Origin: Neomegalonema sp.
GTDB lineage: Bacteria; Pseudomonadota; Alphaproteobacteria; Rhodobacterales; Rhodobacteraceae
Direction of reading: 5' to 3'
Length of the DNA: 64,000 bases
Assembly (NCBI GenBank): GCA_022760435.1
Contig: JALEFY010000025.1
Span: 1-64,000, forward strand
This document shows, piece by piece, positions 8,913-17,927 of this stretch. The position numbers were made by a program, and so were the translations under genes. Every line of letters begins with the position of its first letter. The first letter of the stretch is position 1. Under the pieces are notes generated by a model. That model worked only from the letters and a program-made list of their open reading frames with translations, was not told where the DNA came from and did no database searches.

Positions 8913-9755
8913 ATGAAAGCGATTTTTCGCATGATCGTCGCCGGCGGTGCTCTGGCACTGGCTGGTTGTTCGAGTCTGCCCGGTGCAAACCTGGGCGACA
9001 CTTTCACGATGGAAAGCTTCCTGAACCGTGATCTGCCGGGCGGTTCGTACACCAACGAACTGGCGAAAGCCTATCAGGCCGAAGCAGCTCTGGAAGTCAG
9101 CAAAGACACCAACTGGTACGACGCCACCGCATTCAAGGCAAAAGCCGAAGCGGCTGCTGCTGGCGAAACCGTCATGCCTTGGGATCCGGCAGCTTACGGC
9201 CTCGACGGTCAGATCGCCACCGGCTACCAGGAAACCCTGTCGGCTCTGAAATTCAAGGAAGCACGTCCGGCCGCTTGTGCCCGCATGGTCGCTGCATTTG
9301 ACCACTGGGTCGAGCAGTCGCGCGAAGGTTCGCACTCGATCACTCCGGCTGGCACCGCGCAAGGCGCATGGGCCGGCGCTCACTACGAGTGCACCGGCGG
9401 CATCGCCCCGATGGCAGCCGTTGCGAAAAGCTGGACCGTCTATTTCGGCTTCGACCGTTCGAACCTGACCGCGCAAGCACGCTCGGTCCTGAACGAAGTC
9501 GTCGAGTCGGTTCGCGGCCTGTCCTCGCCGCTGCTGTCGATCGTTGGTCACACCGACACCGCCGGTTCGGTTGGCTATAACCAAGGCCTGTCCGAGCGCC
9601 GCGCCAACACTGTCGCCAACGCTCTGTCGGCCGCTGGTGTTGACATGGGTACCGCCACCCTGGCGGGCCGTTCGGAAAAGCAACTGGCCGTTCCGACTGC
9701 TGACGGTGTTGCAGAGCCTCTGAACCGCCGCGTTGAAATCCAGCTCGGCAAATAA
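8913..9755 (+). CDS. OmpA-family outer-membrane lipoprotein
   Basis: A 280-residue lipoprotein. The signal peptide ends in the lipobox LAGC, with C19 the expected lipidated residue. Roughly residues 25-170 are a family-specific region. The C-terminal OmpA-like peptidoglycan-binding domain follows, with FGFDRSNLT, VGHTDTAGS, LSERRANTVANAL and LNRRVEIQL. It probably anchors the outer membrane to peptidoglycan. Codon use leans to GGT, GCT and CTG more than the neighbours, as in strongly expressed genes. AAGGATGGAGTGAGGG precedes the ATG. It is flanked by its own terminator at 9783, so it is likely monocistronic. Confidence 0.9.
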   Translation: MKAIFRMIVAGGALALAGCSSLPGANLGDTFTMESFLNRDLPGGSYTNELAKAYQAEAALEVSKDTNWYDATAFKAKAEAAAAGETVMPWDPAAYGLDGQIATGYQETLSALKFKEARPAACARMVAAFDHWVEQSREGSHSITPAGTAQGAWAGAHYECTGGIAPMAAVAKSWTVYFGFDRSNLTAQARSVLNEVVESVRGLSSPLLSIVGHTDTAGSVGYNQGLSERRANTVANALSAAGVDMGTATLAGRSEKQLAVPTADGVAEPLNRRVEIQLGK

Positions 9756-9782
9756 TGCCGACAGATTTCTGCTGATACTTTC

Positions 9783-9812
9783 GAAAGCCGCTCCTCTCGG
9801 GGCGGCTTTCTT
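9783..9812 (+). terminator. Intrinsic terminator after OmpA-like gene
   Basis: GAAAGCCGCTCC and GGGGCGGCTTTC form a 12-bp stem with one G-T pair around the loop TCTC, followed by TT and a T-containing tail. It lies about 27 bases past the lipoprotein stop codon. Confidence 0.85.
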
Positions 9813-9892
9813 GCTTTGCTGCTGGCGATACGATGTTTAGCGCGGTGAGTGCCGCCCGAATATTGCCGCGAAGCTATGGCTTTGCTGACCGC

Positions 9893-10258
9893 ATGAAAGC
9901 ATTCGCATCCCCCCGCCGATCCGCCGCGTCAGGGCAACCCTTGCGCTCCCGTTCCTTTGCCGGTCTGCTCGCGGCTGGCTTGCTGCTCGGCATGGGTGGC
10001 TCGGCGCTGGCTGAAGAGGAGCAGGTGCCGCCGCAAATCCCGCCGATCCCGCATATCGATGAGGAAGAGCTCTCGCGCGCGGCGCGCGAGTCGATCGAGC
10101 GGTTCATGGAGGTGATCGGCCCGATGATCAGCCAGTTCGGAGCGATGATCAACGGTCTGCCGCGCTATGCGCCGCCCGAGGTCATGCCCAATGGCGATAT
10201 CATCATCCGCCGTCTGCCCAGCCCGGCCGATCAGCAGCGCGAACGCGTCGATACCTGA
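9893..10258 (+). CDS. Small secreted conserved hypothetical protein
   Basis: A 121-residue protein with a signal peptide: basic start, hydrophobic GLLAAGLLLGMGGSALA, cleavage before EEE. The mature part is about 80 residues: a proline-rich segment, an amphipathic helix (residues with SRAARESIERFMEVIG), then a C-terminal motif PNGDIIIRRLP. From memory this C-terminal motif marks a family of short periplasmic proteins in Rhodobacterales, some misannotated as AAA+ ATPases; no nucleotide-binding motif is present. The start at 9893 gives a normal signal peptide; an ATG at 9833 would add 20 residues. No function is assigned. Confidence 0.75.
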   Translation: MKAFASPRRSAASGQPLRSRSFAGLLAAGLLLGMGGSALAEEEQVPPQIPPIPHIDEEELSRAARESIERFMEVIGPMISQFGAMINGLPRYAPPEVMPNGDIIIRRLPSPADQQRERVDT

Positions 10259-10364
10259 CGCCGCTTGTGCGTGCGGGCGACGATCGCACCGCGAGCACCC
10301 TGTTCAAGCGGCGCGCGGTCCCTTATGTGTCGGCGACATGCTCGATGTCTGAGGAGACCAGCCG

Positions 10365-12212
10365 ATGATCCGCACCGCCGCCGCCCGTTTCGATGCCCGC
10401 GAAACCCATGTTTCCGATCCGCAGCTTGGTGATCTGCCACTCTGGGATTTCTCGGGCCTCTACGCGGAACCGGCCGATGAGGCGGTGTCCGCGGATATCG
10501 CGGCAGCCGCCGAAGAGGCAAAGGCCATCGCTGCCGATTACGAAGGCAAGATGGCGGACCTGACCGGCGATCAGCTTGCCGAGGCCATCGCCCGCTATGA
10601 GCGCATCGACAGCCGGCTGGGCCGGGTGATGTCCTATATCGGCCTGCGCTACTATCAGAACACCACCGACCCGGCCCGCGCCAAGGCGCTCGGCGATGCC
10701 CAGGGCAAGAGCACCGAGGCAACCACGCCGCTGGTCTTCTTCACCCTCGAGCTCAACAAGATCGACGAAGCCGCGCTGGAGGCGAAACTGGCGCAAAGCG
10801 AGGCGCTGCGCCGCTACAAGCCTTGGCTCGACCGGCTGCGCGCGCTCGCCCCGCATCAGCTTTCCGATGAGCTCGAGCGCTATCTGCACGACACATCCGT
10901 CGTCGGCTCCGCGGCCTGGAACCGGCTGTTCGACGAGACCATGGCAGACCTGAAGTTCTCCGTCGCCCTGCCCGAGGGCACGCAGGAGCTTTCCATCGAG
11001 CCGACCCTGACCCTGCTCACCGATGCTAGTCGCGAGAAGCGAGCGGCGGCCTCGGCGGCGCTTGATGCGGTGTTTGCACAGAATATCCGCCTGTTCACGC
11101 TGATCACCAATACCCTGGCCAAGGAAAAGGAGATCGACGATCGCTGGCGCAAGCTGCCCAGCCCGCAGGCGGCGCGGCATCTGTCGAACCAGGTTGAGCC
11201 CGAGGTGGTGCAGGCGCTGCGCGATGCGGTGGTGGCGGCCTATCCGCGCCTGTCGCATCGCTATTACCGGCTGAAAGCGGGTTGGCTCGGCCTTGAGAAG
11301 ATGGCGCCCTATGATCGCAACGCGCCGCTGCCGCAGGTCGAGGATCGCAAGGTTGGCTGGGATGAGGCGCGCGACACGGTGCTCGGCGCCTATGGCGATT
11401 TCGCGCCGAAAATGGCGGAGATGGCCGAGACCTTCTTCGCCCGCAATTGGATCGACGCGCCGGTGCGCCCCGGCAAGGCGCCGGGGGCCTTTGCCCATCC
11501 GACGGTCGCCGATGCGCATCCGTTCGTGATGCTCAACTATCTGGGCAAGACCCGCGACGTGATGACCCTCGCCCATGAGCTTGGGCACGGCGTCCATCAG
11601 ATCCTCGCCGCCGGGCAGGGGGAGCTGCTCTCGCGCACCCCGCTGACCCTGGCCGAAACCGCGTCCGTCTTCGGCGAAATGCTGACCTTCAAGCGCATCC
11701 TGAAGGCGCAAACCGATCCGGCCAAGCGCAAGGCTCTGCTCGCGGGCAAGGTCGAGGACATGATCAATACCGTCGTTCGGCAGATCGCGTTCTACGAGTT
11801 TGAATGCCGCGTGCATGCCGCCCGCCGTGAAGGCGAACTCACCGCCGATGATTTGGGCGAGATCTGGATGGCGGTTCAGACCGAAAGCCTTGGCGACGTG
11901 TTCGACTACCATGAGGGCTACAAGAATTACTGGTCCTATATCCCGCACTTCATCCATTCGCCGTTCTATGTCTATGCCTATGCTTTCGGCGACGGGCTGG
12001 TGAATGCGCTTTATGCGGTCTATGAGAGCGGTCAGGTCGAGAATTTCGAGGGCAAGTATTTCGATCTTCTCGCCGCTGGTGGCACCAAGGGGCATAAGGA
12101 ATTGCTGGTCCCCTTCGGCCTCGATGCGTCGGATCCGGCCTTCTGGCAAAAGGGGCTGAGCGTGATTGAGGGCATGATCAGCGAGCTCGAAGCGCTCGAC
12201 GCGACAGTTTGA
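10365..12212 (+). CDS. M3-family oligoendopeptidase (PepF-like)
   Basis: A 615-residue cytoplasmic zinc peptidase that should cleave short peptides. The zinc motif HELGH is at residues 404-408 in LAHELGHGVHQIL, and the downstream glutamate is in TLAETASVFGEM. FECRVHAARREGELTADDLG and the C-terminal HFIHSPFYVYAYAFGDGL block are characteristic of the clostridial/oligoendopeptidase F branch of M3. GAGGAGA precedes the ATG. No signal peptide is seen. It is followed at 130 bases by an unrelated isomerase-type gene. Confidence 0.92.
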   Translation: MIRTAAARFDARETHVSDPQLGDLPLWDFSGLYAEPADEAVSADIAAAAEEAKAIAADYEGKMADLTGDQLAEAIARYERIDSRLGRVMSYIGLRYYQNTTDPARAKALGDAQGKSTEATTPLVFFTLELNKIDEAALEAKLAQSEALRRYKPWLDRLRALAPHQLSDELERYLHDTSVVGSAAWNRLFDETMADLKFSVALPEGTQELSIEPTLTLLTDASREKRAAASAALDAVFAQNIRLFTLITNTLAKEKEIDDRWRKLPSPQAARHLSNQVEPEVVQALRDAVVAAYPRLSHRYYRLKAGWLGLEKMAPYDRNAPLPQVEDRKVGWDEARDTVLGAYGDFAPKMAEMAETFFARNWIDAPVRPGKAPGAFAHPTVADAHPFVMLNYLGKTRDVMTLAHELGHGVHQILAAGQGELLSRTPLTLAETASVFGEMLTFKRILKAQTDPAKRKALLAGKVEDMINTVVRQIAFYEFECRVHAARREGELTADDLGEIWMAVQTESLGDVFDYHEGYKNYWSYIPHFIHSPFYVYAYAFGDGLVNALYAVYESGQVENFEGKYFDLLAAGGTKGHKELLVPFGLDASDPAFWQKGLSVIEGMISELEALDATV

Positions 12213-12341
12213 TCGTTCAAGCGGTTTTGCGACGTGAGGATTGTCACGTCGCGAACCTGTCGCAACAACCCTGCGCTTCACCCGGGCGCGGGGATCCTCT
12301 AGTCGTGAAGGGAGACGACAACCAGCCGGGAGGACATCGCC

Positions 12342-13235
12342 ATGCCAATCACCAAGGTAGGACTGACCACCGGAGATTTCGCCAATTCCCTCTCGGCCTT
12401 GCCCGATTGCCTCGACAAGTTCGAGGCGCTGGGCGTCGATAGTGTCGAGCTGATCCTCGCGACGCTTGATGTGGTCTCGGGCACGCGGATCCTGCCTGCG
12501 CAAATGCGCAAGCTCAAGGCGATCTGTGCCGACCGCCCCTTTGGCTTCACCCTGCATGGTCCGATCAGTGGCACCTTCATGGACCGGGCGCATCTGCAAA
12601 TGCAGATCGATACTTGCCGCGCCGCTCTCGAGGTCGCCGGGGAGATCGGTGCCAATGCGCAGGTGCATCATGGCGGCTCGGCGCCGACCGGCAGTCAGGA
12701 CGAGATCGATACGCTGATGGGGCTCGAGCGCGAGACCCTGGCCGCGATCGCGCCGGTGGCGCAGGATCATGGCGTGGTGCTGTGCGTGGAGAATATCTTC
12801 GGCGATGGCGCGCGCTGGTTCGCCTCTCCGGCCGAACTGGCAGCGCAGATCCGCGCGGTCGATCACCCCAATATCCGAGGCACGATCGATTTCAGCCATG
12901 CCGCGATCAATGCCACCGTGCGCGGCTTTGATCTGATGGAGAGCCTGACCGCGATGGCGCCTCTCGCCGGGCACTTGCATATCCATGACAGTTTCGGCAA
13001 GCCGCAGACCTTCAAGCCCTTCACCTATGGCGAGGCGATCAATTACGGGCTCGGCGATCTGCACTTGCCGCCCGGCTGGGGCGGGCTGAACTGGGATGCC
13101 TTCGCGCGTCTGCCCTTTGCCGAGGATGTCGTTGCCAATCTGGAGCTTTCCACCCGCTGGGATGATGCGCTGGAGGAGAGCATCGCGCTGGTGCGCGGGA
13201 TGATCGCGACCAGTCTCGGCCTTGCGGCTGCGTGA
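12342..13235 (+). CDS. Sugar phosphate isomerase/epimerase-type TIM-barrel protein
   Basis: A 297-residue protein of the xylose-isomerase-like TIM-barrel superfamily (AP endonuclease 2 fold). Likely metal ligands are in QVHHGG, CVENIFGDG (glutamate), GTIDFSHA (aspartate, histidine) and HLHIHDSFG (histidine-x-histidine). GGGAGGACATCGCC precedes the ATG. The substrate is unknown: members of this family act on sugars, inositols or hydroxypyruvate. Neighbours give no pathway context. Confidence 0.8.
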   Translation: MPITKVGLTTGDFANSLSALPDCLDKFEALGVDSVELILATLDVVSGTRILPAQMRKLKAICADRPFGFTLHGPISGTFMDRAHLQMQIDTCRAALEVAGEIGANAQVHHGGSAPTGSQDEIDTLMGLERETLAAIAPVAQDHGVVLCVENIFGDGARWFASPAELAAQIRAVDHPNIRGTIDFSHAAINATVRGFDLMESLTAMAPLAGHLHIHDSFGKPQTFKPFTYGEAINYGLGDLHLPPGWGGLNWDAFARLPFAEDVVANLELSTRWDDALEESIALVRGMIATSLGLAAA

Positions 13236-13330
13236 AATTCTCGCGACATTGCGTCGACTGACTTTCGGCAAGCGGCGCAAAGGGCTATGGCTGTCCCAGT
13301 TTTGCGTCGAAAGCGAAGGGGAGTGAGATC

Positions 13331-13939
13331 ATGTCGAACACGCAATGGTATTGCCAGATTGGTCAGGAGCGGCAGGGGCCGTTCACCGTTCAGCAGATGC
13401 GCGAGCTGATGCAAAGCGGGCAAATCGATCAATTCGCACTGGTCTGGAGCGAGGGGCAGGGGGATTGGGCGATCCTGCGCGACTCGGCTCTGGCGAGCGA
13501 ATTGGGCAGTGTCGCCGGTGGGGAGGAAATCCAGCCGGGTGAGCGCTACTCGCTCTGGCAGCATTTCAAGCGCTGCTTCTCGCCGAAATTCTGGCAGTTC
13601 TCCGGTCGCTCGCGTCGGCCCGAATTCTGGGGCTTTGTGCTGTTCTCGGTCCTGACCATCTTTGGCTTGGGCCTCTTGGGTGGTGTGATTGCGGGTGTGC
13701 TCAACGCCCAGCCCTCGCCAACCGGCGAGCCCAACCTGCTTGGCTTGCTTGGGATGGTGCCCTTTTTCTTGTTTTTGCTGGCCCAGATCATTCCGTCTAT
13801 CGCGGTCACCGTGCGGCGCGGGCATGATATCGGTTTGCCGGCCTGGGCGACGATCATCATCGCGATTCTGGGGGGGAGCATCGTCATCGGCCTGATCCCG
13901 AGCCAGAAGAAGCCGAACAAATACGGCAATCCGGTTTAA
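13331..13939 (+). CDS. GYF_2 / DUF805 membrane protein
   Basis: A 202-residue protein with two recognisable parts. Residues 1 to about 55 look like the GYF_2 domain (WYCQIGQERQGPFTVQQM, then LVWSEGQGDW), which in other proteins binds proline-rich peptides. From about residue 68 it is a DUF805 membrane domain starting SGRSRRPEFWGF, with three or four hydrophobic helices and the family's RRGHDIGLPAW loop. GGGGAGTGAGATC precedes the ATG. It converges with xerD, 23 bases between stop codons. Function unknown. Confidence 0.85.
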   Translation: MSNTQWYCQIGQERQGPFTVQQMRELMQSGQIDQFALVWSEGQGDWAILRDSALASELGSVAGGEEIQPGERYSLWQHFKRCFSPKFWQFSGRSRRPEFWGFVLFSVLTIFGLGLLGGVIAGVLNAQPSPTGEPNLLGLLGMVPFFLFLLAQIIPSIAVTVRRGHDIGLPAWATIIIAILGGSIVIGLIPSQKKPNKYGNPV

Positions 13940-13962
13940 GCGCGGCGCGCCTGGCCCGTCAT

Positions 13963-14928
13963 TCAGCTTGCCTCGCCAGAAGTCGTGCGGCGCGAGAGCG
14001 GGTGGCGGGTGAAGACGAGCTGTTTGAGATGGTTCTGGTTCAGATGCGTATAGATCTCGGTCGTGCCGATGCTGGCATGGCCGAGCAATGTCTGGATCAC
14101 CCGCAGATCGGCACCGTTCTCCAGCAGATGCGTGGCGAAGGCATGCCGCAAGCTGTGGGGTGAGATCACTCGCGGATCGAGCCCGGCTTCGGCCGCCAAT
14201 CCCTTGATCAGTTGAAACAGGCGTTCGCGGGTCAGATGGCCGCTCTTGCTGCGCGACGGGAACAGGAAGGGGCTGTCCTTGTCCGGCATCTGATCGCGCA
14301 GAGCGAGCCATGCGCGCAGCGCTTCTGCCGCGCGGGGGGAGAGCGGGACCATGCGCTCGCGCTGGCCCTTGCCGCGCACGGCGATCATCTCACGGCGTCC
14401 GCGTGCTGCGCGCACCGGCAGGCTGACCAACTCACTGGCCCGCAATCCCGAAGCATAGAGCATTTCGATCAGGCAATGCAGGCGCAACCCGGATGCCGAG
14501 CTTTCTGCGTGCCGCGCGGCCGCGCTGAGCAGCGCCTCGACGGCTTGCGGGCTGAGCGTGCCGGGCAGGGCGCGCGCGGGTTTGGGATTGACGAGGCTGG
14601 CGGTCGGATCATCGCCGCGCAAACCGTCCTCGAACAGGAAGCGGTGGAGTTGCCGCACGGCGCTGCTGCGGCGGGCGCAAGTGGTCGCGGCGAGCCCTTG
14701 CGCGCGCCAGGCTGCGCGTATGCTCTCGATCTGCGCGGCGCTTACGCTGGCCAGATCGCTGCCCTGACTTTTCACGCCGCTGGCATAGGCGTCCAGATCG
14801 CGGCGATAGGCGAGCAGGGTATTGTCCGCAGCCCCGCGCTCGGCGGCGATCGCATCGAGAAAGCGGTCCACCCAGCAGGTGAACTGCATGGGCTCGCGGC
14901 TCGGATGCTGGGTGGGTCTCTCGGTCAT
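13963..14928 (-). CDS. xerD: Xer-type tyrosine recombinase
   Basis: Site-specific recombinase expected to resolve chromosome dimers at dif with a partner Xer protein. In the reading that starts at the ATG at 14934 (323 residues), the catalytic set is R165 (YASGLRASELV), K189, H260 and R263 (SPHSLRHAF), H286 (LLGHASIGTTEIY) and nucleophile Y295. Starting at 14928 lowers these numbers by two. Neither ATG has a strong ribosome-binding site. The N-terminal SAM-like DNA-binding domain covers roughly 17-105. Length and chromosomal context, beside aroK/aroB as often seen in alphaproteobacteria, argue for the housekeeping recombinase rather than a phage integrase. XerC cannot be excluded. A TTAA-N7-TTAA site lies just upstream. 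Confidence 0.85.
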   Translation of the reverse strand: MTERPTQHPSREPMQFTCWVDRFLDAIAAERGAADNTLLAYRRDLDAYASGVKSQGSDLASVSAAQIESIRAAWRAQGLAATTCARRSSAVRQLHRFLFEDGLRGDDPTASLVNPKPARALPGTLSPQAVEALLSAAARHAESSASGLRLHCLIEMLYASGLRASELVSLPVRAARGRREMIAVRGKGQRERMVPLSPRAAEALRAWLALRDQMPDKDSPFLFPSRSKSGHLTRERLFQLIKGLAAEAGLDPRVISPHSLRHAFATHLLENGADLRVIQTLLGHASIGTTEIYTHLNQNHLKQLVFTRHPLSRRTTSGEAS

Positions 14929-14958
14929 GCTCATGCCGCCGAGAGTGCCCGCCGCAGG

Positions 14959-14973
14959 TTAAGGCGCCTTTAA
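14959..14973 (-). promoter_or_regulatory. Candidate CtrA box upstream of xerD
   Basis: TTAAGGCGCCTTTAA fits the full CtrA consensus TTAA-N7-TTAA known from alphaproteobacteria. It sits 25-31 bases upstream of the xerD start codons, where a regulator would overlap the promoter. Its core AAGGCGCCTT is a perfect palindrome, so another dimeric regulator is also possible. Binding is inferred, not shown. Confidence 0.45.
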
Positions 14974-14998
14974 GGACAGATGCGCCGGCTGGGCCCGA

Positions 14999-17521
14999 TC
15001 ATGAGCCCAGTATAATCGCCTCCACCGCGATTTCGCGTGCATCGGCTTCAAGGCCGAGCGCGACCAGAATGCTCAGGCTTTCAAAGAGCGTGCGCGCTGG
15101 TACCGAGGCGCCTTTGCGCAGGGCCGCAAGGGCCTCGAAGGCGGCGAGCGCCGGGCTCTCGCCCGGGGAGAAGGCCGCGGCATCGCGCAAGGCGAACAGG
15201 CTCGGCTGGGGGGCGATCTGCCGCAGCGCGATCAGGGCGGCGACGCGGCGCCCGGCGTCTTGTTCCCCGCGCACGGCCCGGGCCAGCAACTCATCGACAT
15301 CGGCGCTTGCCTGAGGCGGCACATAGCGCGGATCGGCGATCCGTTGCAGCACCCGCTCTTCGGCGCTGCTGGCGACATCGGTGCCGAGCATGGCGACCCC
15401 GACTTCCCGCGCACGGCCAACCAAGCGCAAGGCATCGCGTGCGCTCTCATCGCTGGCGACCTGACCAATCAGCGGTGCTCGGTAGCCAAGAATGCGAAGC
15501 ATCGAGCCGCGCCGCCCGGCGGTATCGGCACGCTCATAGGCCTGGGTGAGCGAACGATCGAGCCCATCCGCCCCGGCATTGAGCGTCTGTTTGAAGGCTT
15601 CGACCCGGCCCCAGACCCCGCCCGATTCGGCCGAAGAGGCGGAGGCAAAGGCTTCGGCAAGCGCATCGCTGCTCAGCGCGCCGGAAATCTCCAGCCGCTC
15701 GAGGATCTCCAGCAGGTTGCGCGGCGGGATCGGGGCGTTGCTATCGGGCAGGGAAAGCGCCGCGAGATGGGGGAGCTGCGCCTTCGAGACGAAATCCGTC
15801 GGCAGAGCGATACCGGCGCGGCGCAGGGCGGCGATCTGCAAGGCGCTCATCTTGTCGAGCCGCTTGGGCAAGCGAGTGATCTCGGCCAGCAGCGGATCGG
15901 CGGCGGCGGCGAGCAACTCAAGGGTCTCGGCATCGCCATCGCCAAGGCTGCGCGCGGCCTCGATGGTCAATTGCGCGGCCAGCAAATCGCCCGAGGCGAT
16001 CTGGCAATAGGGCAGCAGCCCCGGATCGATCTGCCGGGCACGGCGCGGCTGGTCGAAGAGCAGTCGGCACATGCGCTCATCTTCGCCCTTGAGCAGAGCG
16101 GCATCGACGGTGCCGACTGCATCGAGCGCGGTCTTGCGCGGGGCGGCCTCGCCAAGGCTGGCAGCGGCGTCAATAGCGCCGAAATCGAGCAGCGCATGCA
16201 GGCGCGCATCGAGGAAGTCATGGGGGGCAATCTTGTCGCTGGGCACATCGCGCGGCGCTTCATATGCGGCGGAGAGCAGCCGGATCGCGAGGGCATTGAC
16301 GCTGCGCAGATCGGTGGGCCGCAAGGAACGGATCGCCTTCACTGCCGCTGTCGGGCTTGCATCGCGCCAGGCATCGACGGGCAGGCCGGTCGATCGCGCA
16401 GAGGCAATGCCGACCGAGGCGCCGGACACGCGGGTTGGCACGGCCGGAACCACGCGGACAGGTTCATTGGGGCCCGGCGGAATGAGCGCGTCATTTTGTG
16501 GAGCGATGGCGAGCGGATCCTCGCTGATCGCGGTTTCGGGCTGGTTCTGCGGCTGCGCGCCGGGCGGTGCGGAGATGTCGGAGGCGATATCCGCCGAGGG
16601 CTGTTCGGCGCTCTCAGCGCTGATTGCAGGCTCTGAAGGGCCCGAAGGCGCTGCTTGCGGATCGGCGGCGTCAAGAGCCGGAACCTCGATCGCAACTTCG
16701 GCGGCGGCCGCTTGTGCGCCGCTTGGACCGGGGGTGCCAGAGATGAGCGGCCCCGATCCCAGCGGATCGTCGCCAACTGTACTCGCTTGCGCATCCGCCG
16801 CGAGCGGTGCTTGTGAACCGAGCGGGGCCGAAGCGGTATCGGCACTTGCGCCTGGGTCTGAGGCAGGAGCCGCAGCGTTGTCGGTGGAGGGGATCACCGG
16901 ATCGGGCACCGCCTGCTCGCTGCTTGCTGCGTTGCCAAGGGTCGGGTCCGGCACGCTGCTGCGTTTTTGGGTGGTCCAGGTCTGCCGCGTCGCCTGCTCT
17001 GGATTAAGGAGCGGGCCGATCGGGTTGCCTTGCGTAGCCTGCTCGGCGCTCTGGCCGGGATCCGCGGGCAGGATGCCGCCATTGGCGGCGCGGCTTTCAT
17101 GGGCGCGGTTGAGCCAGCCGATCACCCCGCGCGGGCTTTCGGATTGCACCGGGATCGGCGCCGCGCCGCTATCGCTCGCCCCCGTCTGACTGGATGCTGC
17201 GCCCGGATCGAGTGGCGCTTGCGTGGGCAGCAATTGCGTTTCAATCGCCTCACCTCGCTGCGGCGCGACCGGATTCGGTTCGACCTCACCGGGGCTCACT
17301 TGAGCGGGGGCCACTTGCGCTGGCGCGGTCTGGCCGCCATTCAGATAGAGATCGGCATCCACGCCCTCAAAAGGGACCTGCTGGGCAAGCGCGGGACTAG
17401 CGGCGAGTGACAGCAGCGCTGCGCATAGCGGGGTGAGGGCGGTCATCCCCAGCAGGCGGCCGCGCAAGGGGGCATCCTCGAGCATGGGGGCATCCTCGAG
17501 CAAGGGGGCGTCCTCGAGCAT
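14999..17521 (-). CDS. Large secreted low-complexity protein
   Basis: An 840-residue protein I do not recognise. After a hydrophobic signal segment (LTPLCAALLSLAASPALA, cleavage before QQVPFEG), about 300 residues are rich in Ala, Pro, Gln, Ser and Gly and look disordered. The remainder is alpha-helical, alanine- and leucine-rich, resembling repeat-helix scaffolds. The start is ambiguous. The ATG at 17521 is preceded by AAGGA at seven bases, and was chosen. ATGs at 17485 and 17446 and a TTG at 17602 are also in frame. With the TTG, six hexapeptide repeats would be encoded; with 17521, three. It lies downstream of the 44-residue ORF and upstream of xerD on the same strand. Confidence 0.7.
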   Translation of the reverse strand: MLEDAPLLEDAPMLEDAPLRGRLLGMTALTPLCAALLSLAASPALAQQVPFEGVDADLYLNGGQTAPAQVAPAQVSPGEVEPNPVAPQRGEAIETQLLPTQAPLDPGAASSQTGASDSGAAPIPVQSESPRGVIGWLNRAHESRAANGGILPADPGQSAEQATQGNPIGPLLNPEQATRQTWTTQKRSSVPDPTLGNAASSEQAVPDPVIPSTDNAAAPASDPGASADTASAPLGSQAPLAADAQASTVGDDPLGSGPLISGTPGPSGAQAAAAEVAIEVPALDAADPQAAPSGPSEPAISAESAEQPSADIASDISAPPGAQPQNQPETAISEDPLAIAPQNDALIPPGPNEPVRVVPAVPTRVSGASVGIASARSTGLPVDAWRDASPTAAVKAIRSLRPTDLRSVNALAIRLLSAAYEAPRDVPSDKIAPHDFLDARLHALLDFGAIDAAASLGEAAPRKTALDAVGTVDAALLKGEDERMCRLLFDQPRRARQIDPGLLPYCQIASGDLLAAQLTIEAARSLGDGDAETLELLAAAADPLLAEITRLPKRLDKMSALQIAALRRAGIALPTDFVSKAQLPHLAALSLPDSNAPIPPRNLLEILERLEISGALSSDALAEAFASASSAESGGVWGRVEAFKQTLNAGADGLDRSLTQAYERADTAGRRGSMLRILGYRAPLIGQVASDESARDALRLVGRAREVGVAMLGTDVASSAEERVLQRIADPRYVPPQASADVDELLARAVRGEQDAGRRVAALIALRQIAPQPSLFALRDAAAFSPGESPALAAFEALAALRKGASVPARTLFESLSILVALGLEADAREIAVEAIILGS

Positions 17522-17576
17522 GGGGGCGTCCTTGTGCAAGGGGCCGACCTGGAAAAAAGGGCCGCCCTGGAAAAAG
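17468..17576 (-). repeat. Six 18-bp tandem repeats (hexapeptide coding)
   Basis: Units are 17468-17485, 17486-17503, 17504-17521, 17522-17539, 17541-17558 and 17559-17576. The first four follow GGGGGCATCCTCGAGCAT with few changes. The last two follow GGGCCGCCCTGGAAAAAG. On the minus strand they read in frame as FFQGGP, FFQVGP, LHKDAP, MLEDAP, LLEDAP, MLEDAP. Each unit spans a possible start region of the large secreted protein and three units contain or abut ATG. Confidence 0.9.
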
Positions 17577-17579
17577 GGG

Positions 17580-17714
17580 TTACTCACCAGCGATCTCCTC
17601 AAGCGAAACGGGTTGCTCGATCGTCCGGCTCGTCGGCGGCAGATCTATGACGGCGATGGCAATTGCGCCTGCAATCATGCCCAGAACCAGCAATCGGAAT
17701 AGAAATTTCAGCAC
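17580..17714 (-). CDS. Small single-pass membrane protein (44 aa)
   Basis: A GTG-started 44-residue frame reading VLKFLFRLLVLGMIAGAI and on, with one hydrophobic helix at about residues 2-22 after a Lys/Arg-containing start. A short polar tail ends in EEIAGE. AGGGAG lies ten bases before the GTG. Its stop lies just upstream of the large secreted protein on the same strand, so the two may be co-expressed. No homologue is recognised and its short length keeps confidence low. Confidence 0.45.
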   Translation of the reverse strand: MLKFLFRLLVLGMIAGAIAIAVIDLPPTSRTIEQPVSLEEIAGE

Positions 17715-17927
17715 CTGATGCCGTCTCCCTATTGGACTTTTCTGCCGTTTGACAGGGATCTCCTTAACGATGTCGGGCGCGTCGAGCAACGTAAAGCCTT
17801 GACGCCCGAGGCCGCGCTCGGGGAGACTGCGGAGCTTCGGGCATAAGTCAGGTGCCGGTTTTGGGTCCCGAAGATCTTGGGTTGCGAATATATTGGGCCC
17901 CGAAGGATGGTTGGGTAGGAGTGGTGT

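Noticed and set aside
10323-13280. 985-codon minus-strand open frame across the peptidase and isomerase genes
   Set aside because: Opposite strand holds two genes with intact active-site motifs; the frame reads as Arg/Gly/His-rich shadow.
13963-14928. Phage or island integrase
   Set aside because: No att repeats, no tRNA and a housekeeping Xer length and context.
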